Source of the DNA: Haemaphysalis longicornis
Lineage: Eukaryota; Arthropoda; Arachnida; Ixodida; Ixodidae
NCBI GenBank assembly: GCA_013339765.2
Contig: CM023452.1
Coordinates: forward strand, 162,687,581 to 162,751,580
DNA length: 64,000 nt
Direction of reading: 5' to 3'
Shown: piece after piece, positions 9,645-21,299 of the stretch
Position numbering within the stretch: position 1 is the stretch's first letter
How the letters are laid out: every line of letters starts with the position of its first letter
Notes under the pieces: model-generated
Databases searched by the model: none
Seen by the model: the letters and a program-made list of their open reading frames with translations, nothing else
What the model was told of the DNA's origin: nothing
Translations under genes and position numbers: made by a program

Positions 9645-12600
9645 TCAAAGGGGCGGGATTTCATAATGGCACTCGCATGTTCGCCACGAAGGACCAGTGC
9701 AGTAGCCCGACATTGCATCGTGGCTGACGCAGTGCTTATTGCACCTGCCTGGGTTCGAAGGACAACCATGGTCCCCAGCTGCAGATAGAAAACATAATAA
9801 TGCATGATAGGTATCCAGGAGGAGGGTCGGCAGTAAGTGATATCGGAATCAAATCACGAGCGTATTTTCAGCGTCCTCTTTCCCAGGCAAATACAGCGAC
9901 GTATGTACAAACGGCAAATGCCCGCGCTTGGTGTTATTTTCCCTTACGCTTTAATGCCACAACTGCGGAGCTCACCGACACGAGAACTTCGAGAAAATTA
10001 CAACAAAGAAACGCGGTCGTTGAAATTTAGCAACATGTTAAATATCCCCATGCGGTAAAAATTGATCCAGGGACCCCCAATGGGATGTGCCCCATAGCCC
10101 AGGTATAGCTTCAGCGAATAAGACACCAAAAAAGTTGGGAAAAAAACATTACTGTGATAACGCCATGGCAGCGGCGCTGTGGTGAAGCGTGTGAAAGAAA
10201 ATGAGGACGGTGAATTCGTATTCTTTCTCCACGCGCAGTGATTTTAAATTCCCATAGAGTATTTCAGTAGTCAATGTGGAAAGAAGGCGTGCACTTGGTC
10301 TGCCAAATAATGTCAGATATTTGCTAGACATCTCGTTTTATCATTGCTCTTATCATGAGAGAGCGATTACGCTGCAGTTTCTTTGTTGGTTAGTTGTGCC
10401 GACATTTATATTCAGCAAAAAGCTACCGCAGCCTTTGCGGTGTTGTTAGGTGCTGCTATCTCCGACTTTTTAAAATATTGTGCTCGCAAGCACAAGAGTG
10501 AATGCACAAGCTTGTAGTTAACACGTATATTCAAGGTAGCAGATTGTCTTGTCCTAATTTCAACCAAACGGTGGCTACTAGTACCCACCGTTTTCTCTTC
10601 CCGTACCACCCCAGAAACTTATAAATGGTGTACTTACTCTCCGCATTTTCACCTGGATGAGTCTGACCACTCGATCCATGGAGATGCGCTGCATGCACAA
10701 AGGTATCATCATCGTAATCATGATCATGATTTATTTACCCTTAGTATTCCTAATGGGGTATTACATAAGGAAGGTGTTCTAACAAAGTATACACAATGGC
10801 ATTTGCTGACCAAAAACACCAAACAAAATAGAATTCTACAAGTGCGATTACAGTGCAATGTAATATTAAAACAGCAACGTAAACTTAAACTGCACTGTTT
10901 TCATTTCTAAGTTAAGGTTCGCGTCACCCGCATAGCAACGTGCGGGTTTTGAGTTGTCTTTTAATTTAAAAATCATTACTCTCCGCCGGTATAAATCTTT
11001 TAAATGTACACATATTACTCGCATGTGTTGATGTACATGCGTTTTACTAACACCCGCCGCGGTGACTCGGTGCCTACGGCGTTACGCTGCTGAGCACAAG
11101 TTCGCGGGTTCGATTCCCGGCCGCGCAGCCGCTTTTCTGGCGGAGGCGAAAACAAAAACGCCCGTGTGTATGGGATTTCGGCGCACGTTAAAGATCCCCA
11201 GGTGGTCAAAATTAATCCGGAGCCCTCCACTACGGCGCGCCATCGCCTGTGTTGCGTCGGAGCGTGAAACACCACAATCAATCAATCATTCTACTAACAA
11301 CGCGTGTTAGTAATGTTTTAGTTAAGGGGTCATTCTCGACATGTAGAGGTCGAGTGATCAGCAGAAAAACAGAAATCACCGCATAAGAAATCAACGCTAT
11401 CTATCTGAGCCCAGTTTTTTTCATTGAACTAGAAATTCCGGTACAGCGAGTTTTTGTATATCCTTAATGGTCTTCGAACTTCTGAGAGAGAAAACCGCAT
11501 TTTCTTTGTAGGAATTCCAATATGAATGAATGTTTGTGCAGTGAGTCTCAATCCTAAAATCAAAATCATGCCTTCAAAAACTGGTACTTTGGAACCAGCC
11601 CTCCTACGCTTACAGCGCGTGCCCGCCCCTGCCCCTCCGAGATGCCATCACAGATAATGCCCCTCATTCCCACTTTACTCATCAATTAGGTCGGGATGCT
11701 GCTTTTGCACCTCGACTTCACACACTCGGTCGGCAGGTCTTGTAGTAAACGGCTTATTGCCCTCATTAGGTTTTGTGGCTGTTTATTGTAAAAGAAGCAA
11801 ACCTCTTCTGGTACTCGGTGCAGAAATCATGTGAACGACAGTAAAGAATCTTTACACTTGTAAACTGCGAAATAGGCCCATAGATTTACGAGACTTCCGA
11901 TTAACATGACCAGGCAGGTTGCCAATATTGCAGCGTACCTCAGTGTTGAATTCCCCTCTCTCCCACCTTCTTATAAGTCTTGGCGGCAGCGCATTGGTAA
12001 GAAAGATAATTTTCCGTGTCCAGTTCAATGCAGAGGAAAGAAGATATGAAGAAACAAAAACATAACACTACACCTCTCCGCTCTTTCGGTTAAACATGGT
12101 GTGTAGCTAGTCAATTCGCGCATTTAATTGTGCACTTCAAAGTCGCTGAAATTATGGTGTAGGTTATTTTGAAACAGAACAGTCAAATTCTTAAAACTAA
12201 TGTCGCTGACCACTTTTTCGGACTCGACGGGAACCGCCGATAAGTCTGAATACCCGGGAGTCCGAAACAAAGGATTCACTGAAAAAAAAAATCTTTCATT
12301 GGCCCAACGCCTGGAAAAACGTCCGTAAGCGTGTTTGCACACAATCACGCTTACGCGCAACTAACTGCTCCGTCACCGTAGCCAGACAATAGCACTGTAA
12401 GGGCTCCCGCAAGATCAGTATTTGATGCATCTCGCGTTGGTGGCACGTCACCATCGGAGTCGCCCTCAACCTGCGCCGGTTCGAGAACCCGGCGTAGGAT
12501 TTCGTCGTCATCCTACTCGGCACACGGCAGGATAACCCTATCGATATTGGTGAAATCTTCAAATGTAGCCGCTCCAACATCGACATCGACTGCCCGGAGG

Positions 12601-13403
12601 TCATAAAAAATGTCGGATGCTGCGGCAGGCGGCATCTCAGCTGCGGATCGCGTCCTGCGTCATTGCCCTCGAAGCATCAGACAGGATGCCGATAGCTGAC
12701 AGTACATCCACAACGTAGGTTTTGTCCCTGTCCACACACAACAGCACACGATTCCGAAGGCGCGATTGGTAGTGTAGCTTCACGTTCTTGATGACTCCTT
12801 GGTTCACTGTTGGTATTCGGCCGCAAAAATTCTAAGAGCACCCAAGGCGGAGTCCGAAAAATCGAATAGAGTGCTTTGCAGCGTCCGGACTATCGGTCGT
12901 GGATATACCATGTACTTCAATGGGACAAGTGGCCGCGCCACGAAACTGTCCGAATAAACAAGCGCGTCAGAATTTTCGGCGTCCGAGTAAACGGTCGCCG
13001 ACTGTATATTTTCATTTATGAATAGCATGGGCATGGAGAGAGAGAACCTGAATGAAAGCTATGGCTGACATCGCGAAATTCAGTCAGCTATCACAGAATA
13101 CTTGGTAGTCTTATGTCGTCGCGGCATACTTTAGCGGAGTAGGGAGAGGTATTTTATGGAGATGACTGCTGGATGTCAAGTTTTTTGTGGGATTCTAGGA
13201 TTAGCAATTTCAGCGCGAAAGCGCAATATTACTAAACAGTACTCAAAAAAACACTAGCGCTTTACCTTGCTTGTATTAGCTTTGGACTCTATAGTGATCG
13301 CGGTGGCTCAAAATACGGCAAGTTCAAAGGATTATCCGTACGATAAAAAAGAGTTATTACCTGCAAGAACAGCGAGGGCAAGGGACACCAGAAGAAGCCT
13401 CAT
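9645..13403 (-). CDS. Defensin-like antimicrobial peptide gene, left arm (3 exons)
   Basis: Predicted secreted cysteine-stabilised alpha-beta peptide of 75 residues, read from three exons: 13403-13361 (signal peptide MRLLLVSLALAVLA, donor GTAATA), 10688-10638 (pro-region starting AHLHG, acceptor TGCATGCAG, donor GTAAGT) and 9778-9645 (mature domain, acceptor TATCTGCAG, stop TGA). Both introns are phase 1. Six cysteines follow C-X6-C-X3-C-X9-C-X7-C-X-C, identical to known tick defensins, and GYC before the seven-residue loop is a gamma-core. No dibasic furin site precedes the mature domain, unlike classic tick defensins. Expected role is disruption of microbial membranes after secretion into haemolymph, gut or saliva; that part is family knowledge. 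The start is the only ATG before a hydrophobic segment ending at a donor, and it matches the right-arm gene. Intron 1 holds a Ruka SINE and a Tigger remnant. No TATA box seen. Confidence 0.85.
9780..10637 (-). other. Intron 2 of the left-arm defensin-like gene
   Basis: Homologous to 40839-41695 in the right arm. The stretch at about 10030-10100 resembles a decayed SINE core (AAAATTGATCCAGGGA compared with the Ruka core). No coding segment is seen. Confidence 0.6.
11053..11291 (+). mobile_element. Ruka-type tRNA-derived SINE, full length
   Basis: The head is tRNA-like (A-box near 11065, B-box GGGTTCGATTCCCGG at 11105). The body carries the features I know from Ruka elements (AAAACGCCCGTGTGTATGGG, GCGCACGTTAAAGATCCCCA, TCCGGAGCCCTCCACTACGG). 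The tail is AATC repeats. An 8-bp duplication TACTAACA flanks it (11045-11052 and 11292-11299), and the right arm has the uninterrupted site near 40405-40440. It is inserted antisense within intron 1 of the defensin-like gene, after the duplication of the locus. Confidence 0.9.
12201..13014 (-). mobile_element. Tigger/pogo DNA transposon remnant, left-arm copy
   Basis: The 3' half of a DDE_1-type transposase can be read on the minus strand in broken frames: a segment with NLxLHYRS..LLNRVV and a conserved acidic C-terminus containing DDDEILRRVLEPAQVE and DGDVPPTRDASN. A stop codon directly before DDDE is shared with the right-arm copy, so the element was dead before the duplication. Ends begin GTCGCTGACC / CAGTCGGCGACC with TA at the outer side. 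It lies in intron 1 of the defensin-like gene. Confidence 0.7.
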
Positions 13404-14617
13404 CTTGACGAATTGGGAACTTGATTCTGAAAAATGCGAACAGGAGGAAAAAACGGCAATGCAGCAATCGCTAATATTCATTGTGGGTCACGAGCTTCCG
13501 TACGGTGCATGCGGATCATCTGAATCTTTGTGAAGTATGCGTAACCTAAGCAGCAACCGCTAAAGCAATCTATGGGGCCGTTTCTTATCCTCGGAATTTT
13601 ACATGCCAAAAGCGGAACTTAGCGTGCTTACCCATACGATCCGACAAACAGAATCACAACTCTGACGTCAACTTTTCTTTCTGTTTTGTACTTTTGTAGG
13701 CCTCCACGCCACACTGCGAAGTATTTCTCAGTGATTTTGTAAACTGAAAGTGCTCTTCAAAGCAAATGGTAATTCGCTGTCGCATATATATACCATTTGG
13801 GTTGACCTTACTTTCCTAATGCAGACATGTTTCCACCCCTGCTATAGCTCAGACCACTAATATTAGCCAGCGTGCGGACGTACTAGGGCGCCACGCTCTC
13901 CTTCATTTCACCGCATTCATCAAAAAATTGCCCTTATATTTGTTTCTAAACCATGTTTTTCTCTGGGACCAGTCACCTTCAATTATACGGCTACCGTCAC
14001 CCATAAAGGGACGATGCGCAATTGAATAATACCTATGTCAGTTTGTATGCTGTTCCACAGGCAGCCTGGTGTTTCGTAATACCGTTGTCCCGCCGGCTTT
14101 CTGACTGAGGGGACTTTCATATACGGCTTTGTACACTACACCAAGTACGCGTTACTTTAATCAGCATGGCCTAAATAAATCCATAGTCTATTCAACCGAA
14201 GCGCTCCATTACCTGGGCGGAGATCCGGAGCTCAAAACTGTCGATTTTATTAACAGCGATGAGGTTTTAGCTGGTTGTTGGTCTCGCAAACGTGCTCAGG
14301 AAAACCTCGCTTAGCGATTACGTCATCGTCTGCACCGGCACCACAGCTTCACAGCAGATTTACCTCACCGCGCTCGGGTGGAACTCGTGTCGCTACCTGT
14401 CGGGGGCGCGATGCAACTGGTACAAGTCAGTCACTGCAGCCCACCTGTGCGGTCGTGCTTTTTTATGCTCCGACAAACGGCATGTACTGCAGTGAAGGAA
14501 AGCGGAACGACCGCGAAGCGGAGGACACCCGAGGCTAAGTATTTACCTGCACGATTCTTTCTCGCTGTCTCGGGTTTTAAGACGAGGAAATGAACGCTGG
14601 TAGAAAGCTGGCACAGT

Positions 14618-15850
14618 GTGGTAGCTGTCTGTGGCAATGTAGACGCGGAGGAGTTTCGGCGGAATGGAGCCCAGGCAGACGAAGGGGCCGATAAGTGTCG
14701 TCTATGCTTAGTGATGTTGTGCGTAAAACGCGTGGAAGTGAATCACTCGCCTTTTGCTAAGTGGGTTGCAGGACTGGAGGCAGAGCTAAGTAACGAACGC
14801 GACGAACAAAGGGCCGTTGAGGGAAAGTTAGAAGCAGGTGAGAGGAATCTAGAAAGGAGCGGCATTTCGCTAACAAATGAAGAACACCTCGGCCCATGCT
14901 GCGGAGCACAGGCATGCACCGAGGTGACACATGGGACGGAAGATAAGAAAGGCGACAGCTACTCACACGTGCTGAACGATAGGCAAGCCAATTAAGTCCG
15001 AAAGCGGTGTGACAATAAAGAACAGCACTTGGCAGAAGATAGCGTTGAAATCATTGCGGGAAATTCGAATATCAAGAAAAGCTTCGTTGCCATGATGGGA
15101 AGAGTAGAGGGGGATAGGGGTGAATGTCCAGTGTTTCCCAGGTCAAATGATGCAGAATAGCGTAAGGGCAGCTAGCCTTCTCCAGTAAAGCTAGAAATCT
15201 TGTGGTGATTACGGGGGGCTTAACGATGATCTCAAGGGTGAGGAGGGAACACGTGGCAAGGAGTGCAGCTTGCTGGGCTTGTTGGTACATATCGATGGAA
15301 CGGAAACCAGCGAAAAATGACGCAAGACACGAGGAGAGTCGAGACAACACAACGCTGGACTAGCGACTAGTCCAGAGCAAATAGAGGTGCTAGTGCAGCG
15401 GTGCCTGGGTTGTCTCGTCGCTCCTCGTGTTTTGCGTCCTTTTTCGCTGGTTTCCGTTCCGTTGGCCAGCAGATAGCGAAAGGGCCAAACGACCTGCGGG
15501 CAACGACCTCAAATGTACTGATTGCAGTCTGCACCATGCCGGAGGCGACAAAGCAGGGCGTGCACACCGAACGGGCAGTGCTCGCTGCTAACAGCGAGAT
15601 CTAGAGGCGCGGCTGGGGACTTAGGTTTGAAGTAATAGACGTAAACAGGGTAGTGGCCAGCATTGGACATAGGCAAGCTTTTGAGTTGGGCAGGTTTCAC
15701 TTCAGCCCCGGGATACGAAACGAGGTGGCAGGGCGGTGGCTTTTTAATGGGGCCCGCAAAGCTAATGAAGGCAAACTAGGCAACAAATTGGAATCGAGGG
15801 ACGTATACACACTCAACGCTGAGTAGCAGACAGGGTACAGCTTACCGGAG
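14618..15850 (+). pseudogene. LINE-A ORF1: zinc-binding/coiled coil plus SGNH-hydrolase-like domain
   Basis: The first 125 residues form one frame: a CxxC-like cluster (KCRLC), then a charged helix LEAELSNERDEQRAVEGKLE with heptad character, then CCGAQAC. After a frame break the sequence reads KARNLVVITGGLNDDLKGE, the GxND block of SGNH/GDSL hydrolases, and later SNVLIAVCTMPEATKQG, then EVIDVNRV, and a degraded FHFSPG block (the DxxH region). ORF1 esterases of this kind are known in CR1-type LINEs; their suggested role is lipid or membrane interaction of the ribonucleoprotein. Stops and the 15297-15460 foldback insertion inactivate it. Confidence 0.65.
15297..15460. mobile_element. Foldback element with 52-bp inverted repeats
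   Basis: Bases 15297-15348 and 15409-15460 are reverse complements with four mismatches over 52 bp, starting GGAACGGAAACCAGCG. The loop holds a second small hairpin (CTGGACTA / TAGTCCAG, 15355-15375). It lies within LINE-A ORF1 and is missing from the right-arm copy, which reads straight across near 36400. The 35 bp to its left (about 15262-15296) are also extra relative to the right arm. Confidence 0.8.
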
Positions 15851-16171
15851 AACCTGTATTCATAGCTGAGAAGTTAGACGAAGGCGATATACGTGGAAAC
15901 AAAAGAGGGAACAAATAAATAAAAACATAATAAACCCCTTAAGTGGAAAGCTAAACGGAAAACAGTTGCAATAAATATTTAATCAGCTACATCATAACCT
16001 ATTTTACCCATATTTTCCTCGCTGCCATCCTTATAGGCCTCTGATGCAGCCCTTTCACTAATAAAGTTACATTTATCTATCTATCTAATCAGCCACATAA
16101 GTAAGCAGGGAGGTAGGAAACCTGATAAGTGTGCGGAAATCCATAACCAACTTTAACGGGAAGAAATAAAC

Positions 16172-16620
16172 GTGTACGCCTTAGCCGAGACTCACCTCCG
16201 AGACCTAGAAGCCCCACCTGTCATAGATAAATACGTCTGTGACGGATGCAACATCACCGCAGAAGTGAGGATAGGGGTAGGCGTTGACATGCTTATTAAA
16301 CGAGGGACCGACTGCCAGAAAGTGAACGGAAGCTGTGAAGAGCATCTATGGGTTAAAGGCGCCATAGCGGGGGAAAATACATGGTTAGAAGTTGCGTGTC
16401 TGTGGACGGGCACCAGAGTTAGGGAGGAAAATGCGGAAATAGTAAACTGTTTTAGAAGACATATAAACAACTTTAAAGATTCGGGTGAAATAATCTTAGT
16501 TTGAGATATCAATGCCCACATAAAAGATTTGGATGGATGCATTGATCATAATGGTTCACTAATGCTGGATCTATGTCAAGAAAACCGGGTAGTAATAGTA
16601 AACGTAGAAAAGTAACTGGA
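16172..16620 (+). pseudogene. LINE-A endonuclease (APE-type) segment
   Basis: The frame opens YALAETHLRD, where AETHL corresponds to the catalytic-glutamate motif of APE-type LINE endonucleases (usually SETWL/AETHL). It continues through IGVGVDMLIKR to DINAHIKDLDG after one stop, matching the GDFNAHI motif with the glycine and phenylalanine lost. The right-arm copy (35692-35164) has the same order of motifs. Confidence 0.6.
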
Positions 16621-16799
16621 TTGCTGTGGTTCTGCGGGGGAAAAGGAACGGCTGGACGAAGTTTTTCGCTGCAACGGTAGCCGCCTGTGAAATCGCGCAA
16701 AAAAAAAAAAGTTGAGGAACGGATACGCAAAAAACAAGACACAGGCGACAGTTCAAACCGCCACGTTAATTGCGTGTGCGTAATGCTTCAGACCACTGC

Positions 16800-17285
16800 G
16801 CCCCAAAGTCAAAGAGACCACATAAAAAAATCCCGGACCTGGGGAGGGGCGAAGCATGCATTGTATAAGTGTATTCTTGGCGCTTTCGCGTTTTGGCCAA
16901 CCAAGTAGAAACCGGGGTGGGGGGCAGGGACAGAGGCATACAGCTTTGCTGTAAAACTCTCTTGTCTTTGAACCACCAAACTCTCTAGCGTGAGGCGTAA
17001 ACGAGTGTCTCGGCGTTTTACTACCGTGACTACATGAGACGATGATTACGATGACGATTACGGCAACGACGACAACAGGATACGCCAACAGCCCCATCCC
17101 CTATAAGGGGCTTCACCCCTACAAAGCGGTAACAGACAGTCCAGCATTGACATAAATATGCCGCGCTTCCACGACTATTGTGTGTAGTCTCGGAAACAGT
17201 ATACGAAAGGTTGCGGGAAATTAGGATAGATGAAAACGGGACAGCTTAGAAAGTGACCACAGTCGGCTTACCTTGAACCTTGGAG
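16800..17285. mobile_element. Unclassified left-arm insertion in LINE-A
   Basis: The right-arm LINE-A copy passes directly from the part matching 16795 to that matching 17290 (near 35070-35050), leaving about 490 bp extra here. It holds a GATTACGATGACGATTACGG run near 17043 and no recognisable frame. Confidence 0.5.
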
Positions 17286-18127
17286 GAGCAACCCAGACAA
17301 ATTTAGAAATTGGTACAGCCGAAGGAACTAATTTTAACATTGAACAGTTAAAGATCATCGCTCATATGATGGTATACGAAATCTATAACAACCCATACAA
17401 AAACTTGGATTACGACGAAATTATCGGGTTCATAAAGGACAAAACGTATGAATACAAGCAACGAAACCGATGGGAAGGGAAGATAAAGCCGAGAAGCTGG
17501 TGAAATAAGAAAATAGGAGGGGCTATTGACTAGCGTAAAAAGTCGCCGAGATTACATAGAGAGGCAAAGGAAACTTGTACGGAACCGGACGTAGTGTAGG
17601 GAAAAATGGGATAGCTACCGAGAGAAAAAAACTAGAAGTGCAGAAAATGGTGCAAGCAAAGATAACACAAAAAAGCTGACAATAGGGGACATAAATACGG
17701 AACAAGGACAAAATCGCATCGAAGAAGTTTTGGAACCATGTAAAATCGCTAAGCATAAGAAACGATATCCATCAAAAATTCTTGATTGACGACGAGGGAA
17801 AACAGTTAGAAGGGGAGCAGGCTTTGGCGCATATTTATCGGGTGATTAATGAGAATTTTAGGGAAATATAGGAAGTAAAGCCTACACCGAGACCAACTGC
17901 GCCACAAAAGACACCGGAAAAGGAAATAAATTTTAGCAGCCGTGATTAAAAAAAAGCAGCGCAAAAGTTTCCCCCCCTCCATCAGGGGGCCTGGACGGAA
18001 TACCAATGTAGGTGATAAACCTGCTTGTAGCAAAAAGTAATGCATCGTTTACGAGAGCAACAGAAAAGGTGATCTAACCGAAGAAAAGGCCGAGGGATTG
18101 GCCAGAAAGCAGGACGAACATAATATT

Positions 18128-19000
18128 TGCCTCGAGGACATATCGTAGCGCCGTACTCTGGACATATCGTACTCTGGACATATAGTACTCTGTACCCGCG
18201 GTCATTACCGTTTAAGTGCTCGATGATCAAGATACGTGCCACAGCGTCGGCCGATGCTTGTGCGGAGGTATCGCCATCCTTCGGTCACTCGCCACACCGC
18301 ACGTGACCAGGCCGGCGTGCCGGGACCAACCTCCACGGAGAGTCAGGGTAGATCGCGCCAGATATTTGAGCATCGCTTTGAGCACGACAGCTGACAACAC
18401 TACCTAGCACAATAATTCACCCCACTAACATCCACTTTCACCAATGTGGAATAACGTTTCCACGACTATTGTGATTTTAAAAAGCGGCGACAAGTTGTTG
18501 CTACCGCGACCTGCGTCCGTTCGAGATGCTCCGTCGGCCGTGCGGGCAGGCACGGCGGGTGTGCGTGCGTTCCGTTTCTGCCAGGAGTAAATGATTCATG
18601 ATTTCCTGCTTTATACATTTGTTGCAAACAAGGCAAATCTGGAAATTTAGCTTTGCGATCGTCCTGGTCTGCATTGTTGATCGGGGAAACTAACCGCAGC
18701 TTACGCTTCGGTGGCATACATCCTACACCACCGCACTTAAGTTGTTTGCGGAGAATGTACCCCAGTTGATGCGGTTATAAAGTCCCCATGACGTGAAGCT
18801 GTGCTTGACGAACCCCGAATCGACTTCAAATGACGGAAATTAATAAGAAAGTACTTTTAGAACGAGCTTCCAAAGCGAAGTGTCACGGGCTGCAAGCCAA
18901 TTACGCAGAAAGATAGGAACGGTGATCCGAGAAGTGACGTCAAAACGATCTCAGCGCCGGCCTCTCCAGTGGTTGGTCTCGTGGCTAATATAAAGGCACA
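18128..19000. mobile_element. Left-arm insertion sharing sequence with the LINE-C MITE
   Basis: The right arm joins the flanks directly near 34240 (TTTAATATATGAAGGC), and TAATAT occurs at both edges here, so this is an insertion of about 0.87 kb with a probable short target duplication. Its middle (about 18400-18700) resembles 58650-58960 inside the MITE that splits LINE-C, including CCACTAACA(T/C)C(C/T)AC and GCGACAAG(T/C)(T/G)GTTGCTACCG. A short tandem of ACTCTGGACATAT units lies at 18150-18190. Confidence 0.55.
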
Positions 19001-19079
19001 GGCAACAAACCCAGTATTGCTTCATACAGACCACTCACAGTAACTTCAGTAGTGTATAGATTCGTATTGCAGGCGATAA

Positions 19080-19790
19080 TATCAGAAATTCAAGCATAAA
19101 TGGATGATAATGAAATCATTGGAGAACTGCAGACTGGATTTAGACAAGACAGCTGCTTGGATCATAATTTTTTGGTTATAACACAGTGCACTGATATTGC
19201 GAAAGCTCAGAACAGACCATTATGAATTATGTTGTTGGACATTAAAGGGACATATGACAACGTAAACAGAGAACTGCTGTGGAGGGTACTGAAACTCAAG
19301 AGCTTCGATGAAGAGAAGTCTCTTGTAACAATCTATAAAGATAACAGAGTGCACTTGACATGGGAAGGGCAGAAATGCGCCCAGCAGCTCAACACCCATC
19401 GCGGACTGAAACAAGGATGCCCTTTGAGCCCAATACTGTTTATGCTTTACATGGTAGGGTTAGAAAAGAAACTGGAAGAAATAAATTAGGGTTCAACTTA
19501 GCGCATATGTGGCAGGGTGAAGAGGTACAACAGCCTATTCCGGGAATGCTATACGCAGACGACATTTTTCTCTTAGCTAATAACCAGGGCGAGGTGCAAC
19601 GGGTCAGAAATATAAGTGGCAACGAAGCCACAGACCTCGGGTTAAGTTTTAGCACTGAAAAATAGGGAATAATGGTTTTAAATGACACCAGCACTGACTC
19701 GGCGTCGATTCAGCACGCCGAATTACCCAGAGTCCAGGGATATTATTATTTAAGGGTGTGCATAAGCGAAGGGTAAAACTATTTAAGAAC
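19080..19790 (+). pseudogene. LINE-A reverse transcriptase core
   Basis: Recognisable RT blocks in order: GELQTGFRQDSCLDH, LLDIKGTYDNVNRELLWRVL (catalytic-Asp block A), LKQGCPLSPILFMLYMVGL (block B), GMLYADDIFLLANNQGE (YADD active site) and LGLSFSTEK. Stops at 19223-19225 and 19487-19489 and a frame change after LEEIN break it. The YADD box itself is intact. Confidence 0.8.
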
Positions 19791-20705
19791 TCGCGAGGTG
19801 CAGCTTGAGTATACAAGAAAGCGCAACGCAGCTATAATTAAGAATAGAGATCGGGGAGTATAGCATATATGAAGTAGTGAGAGGAATGTGGAAAGGAGTA
19901 TTGGTTCCGGCACTCACATTTACGGATGCAGTACCCTGTTTAAAATCAGACGCCTTTTCATGCCTTAAAGTGAGCCGGAGAAAGGTAGGCCATTTGTACT
20001 TAGGAGAACATGGTAAAACAACTGAAGAAGCAGGGCATTGAAATATGGGCTAGGCGTCATTTGAATTTCGAAAAGCTCAAAGTAAAATCTGTTTTGAGTA
20101 GAGGTTCAGAGCAGCGGATCAACGTTGGTGGGCAGCTAAAATTTTCAGATTTCTATACATGAAAAGCGTGGACACTCAGTGGTTAAGGAAAGCGAGAAGG
20201 ATAACGATGGAATACGGATAGAACAGTTGAGAGTCAAAGACGGGCAAAGTAACAAAAAAAAAAGTAACGCAGATAGAAACGAATAAATGAGGAGAAAAAA
20301 TGGAAGCTAAAACGTCGTTACAGATGTATAGGGCAGAGAAATAGGACATCAGAAAGGAAAATTTCTACGACAATTCCAATGGCAGTGCCTCGCTTTCTGA
20401 GGCTAGAGCAGGTTGCCTGAGAACGAAGAGCTTTGTGGGGAAGTATAAAGAAAAAGATGGGATATTCCTGGTCTGCGAAAAAGAAATAGAAACTATGCGG
20501 CACATAGTTTTAGAATGTGATGTATCCATCCAAATGTTCAAGAGGTAAATGTTCGGCTTCAAGAAGCCATTGGATTTAACGGTAGAACAAAGCGAGTTTA
20601 CTTCAAGGCTTTCAAGGCGACTAAAAGAAGATTAGAATGCTGGTGGACGAAAAGCAGAGAGGGTAATACTGCCTAGGACAGCTACCACTTGTAACAGAAA
20701 AAAAA

Positions 20706-21040
20706 ATTAGCAGTGGCTTAGCTCGGCTATGCCAGTATATACGTAGTGTGAGCTAAAGTTCAGCTCGTCATTCTTAGTTTTTGTGGTTGTCTAGGATTAG
20801 CTGATTATCATGCTTACTGCTGCTAAAACGATTTCCAATCCATTCCAATCCAATACAATCCAATTTGTTCCAATCAAATTCAACCCAATCTAATCTAATC
20901 GAATCCAGTCGCGGCGACGGCAGCTCAGGCGCGTCAGCTGTGCCCCGTGAGATGTCACTGCTCCTCTGGCATATTGAGCACGGCTCTTTTGGAGCCACGC
21001 GAAACTCGCCCAGCGCGGCGAGTGTAGCTCACGCTACCAA
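20706..21040. mobile_element. Left-arm insertion with CCAAT-rich core
   Basis: The right arm reads from AACAGAAAAAAA directly into ATATTTTGTGCCTGCC, so about 335 bp are extra. The block begins near GTGGCTTAGCTCGGCTATGCC (tRNA-like A-box) and ends near GTGTAGCTCACGCTACC. Its middle (20830-20908) is a degenerate array of CCAAT/AATCC units. Probably a SINE-like element. Confidence 0.5.
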
Positions 21041-21177
21041 AAAATATTTTGTGCCTGCCCCCCAGAGCAGCGCTAGAATTAAACGAAGGTTATAAAACAT
21101 CGATAAGATTATAAAACATAGACCCTTTTCTTCGTAAGATGACACGTCATAACTCCTTTACAAAGGGGATGAACTAG

Positions 21178-21299
<122 letters not shown>

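Larger units (their letters stand above)
14280..20705 (+). mobile_element. LINE-A (esterase-ORF1 LINE), left-arm copy
   Basis: A decayed non-LTR retrotransposon reading rightward: a GC-rich leader (about 14280-14610), ORF1 (14618-15850), endonuclease (from about 16172), a pre-RT linker (17273-18050), reverse transcriptase (about 19080-19790) and a C-terminal segment to about 20690 with an MRHIV-type metal-binding motif. It is interrupted by a foldback element and three left-arm insertions (about 16800, 18130 and 20706). The same LINE is reversed at about 32490-37330. Multiple stops and frameshifts make it inactive. Clade assignment (CR1/L2-like by its esterase ORF1) is inference. Confidence 0.75.

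Noticed and set aside
13267..13533. 88-residue plus-strand frame
   Set aside because: Antisense to exon 1 of the left-arm defensin-like gene, whose splice signals and signal peptide explain the conservation.
16753..17097. Minus-strand frame with a hydrophobic V/I-rich start
   Set aside because: Lies across the boundary of an arm-specific insertion in LINE-A; the hydrophobic run comes from a GAT/ACG-type simple repeat.
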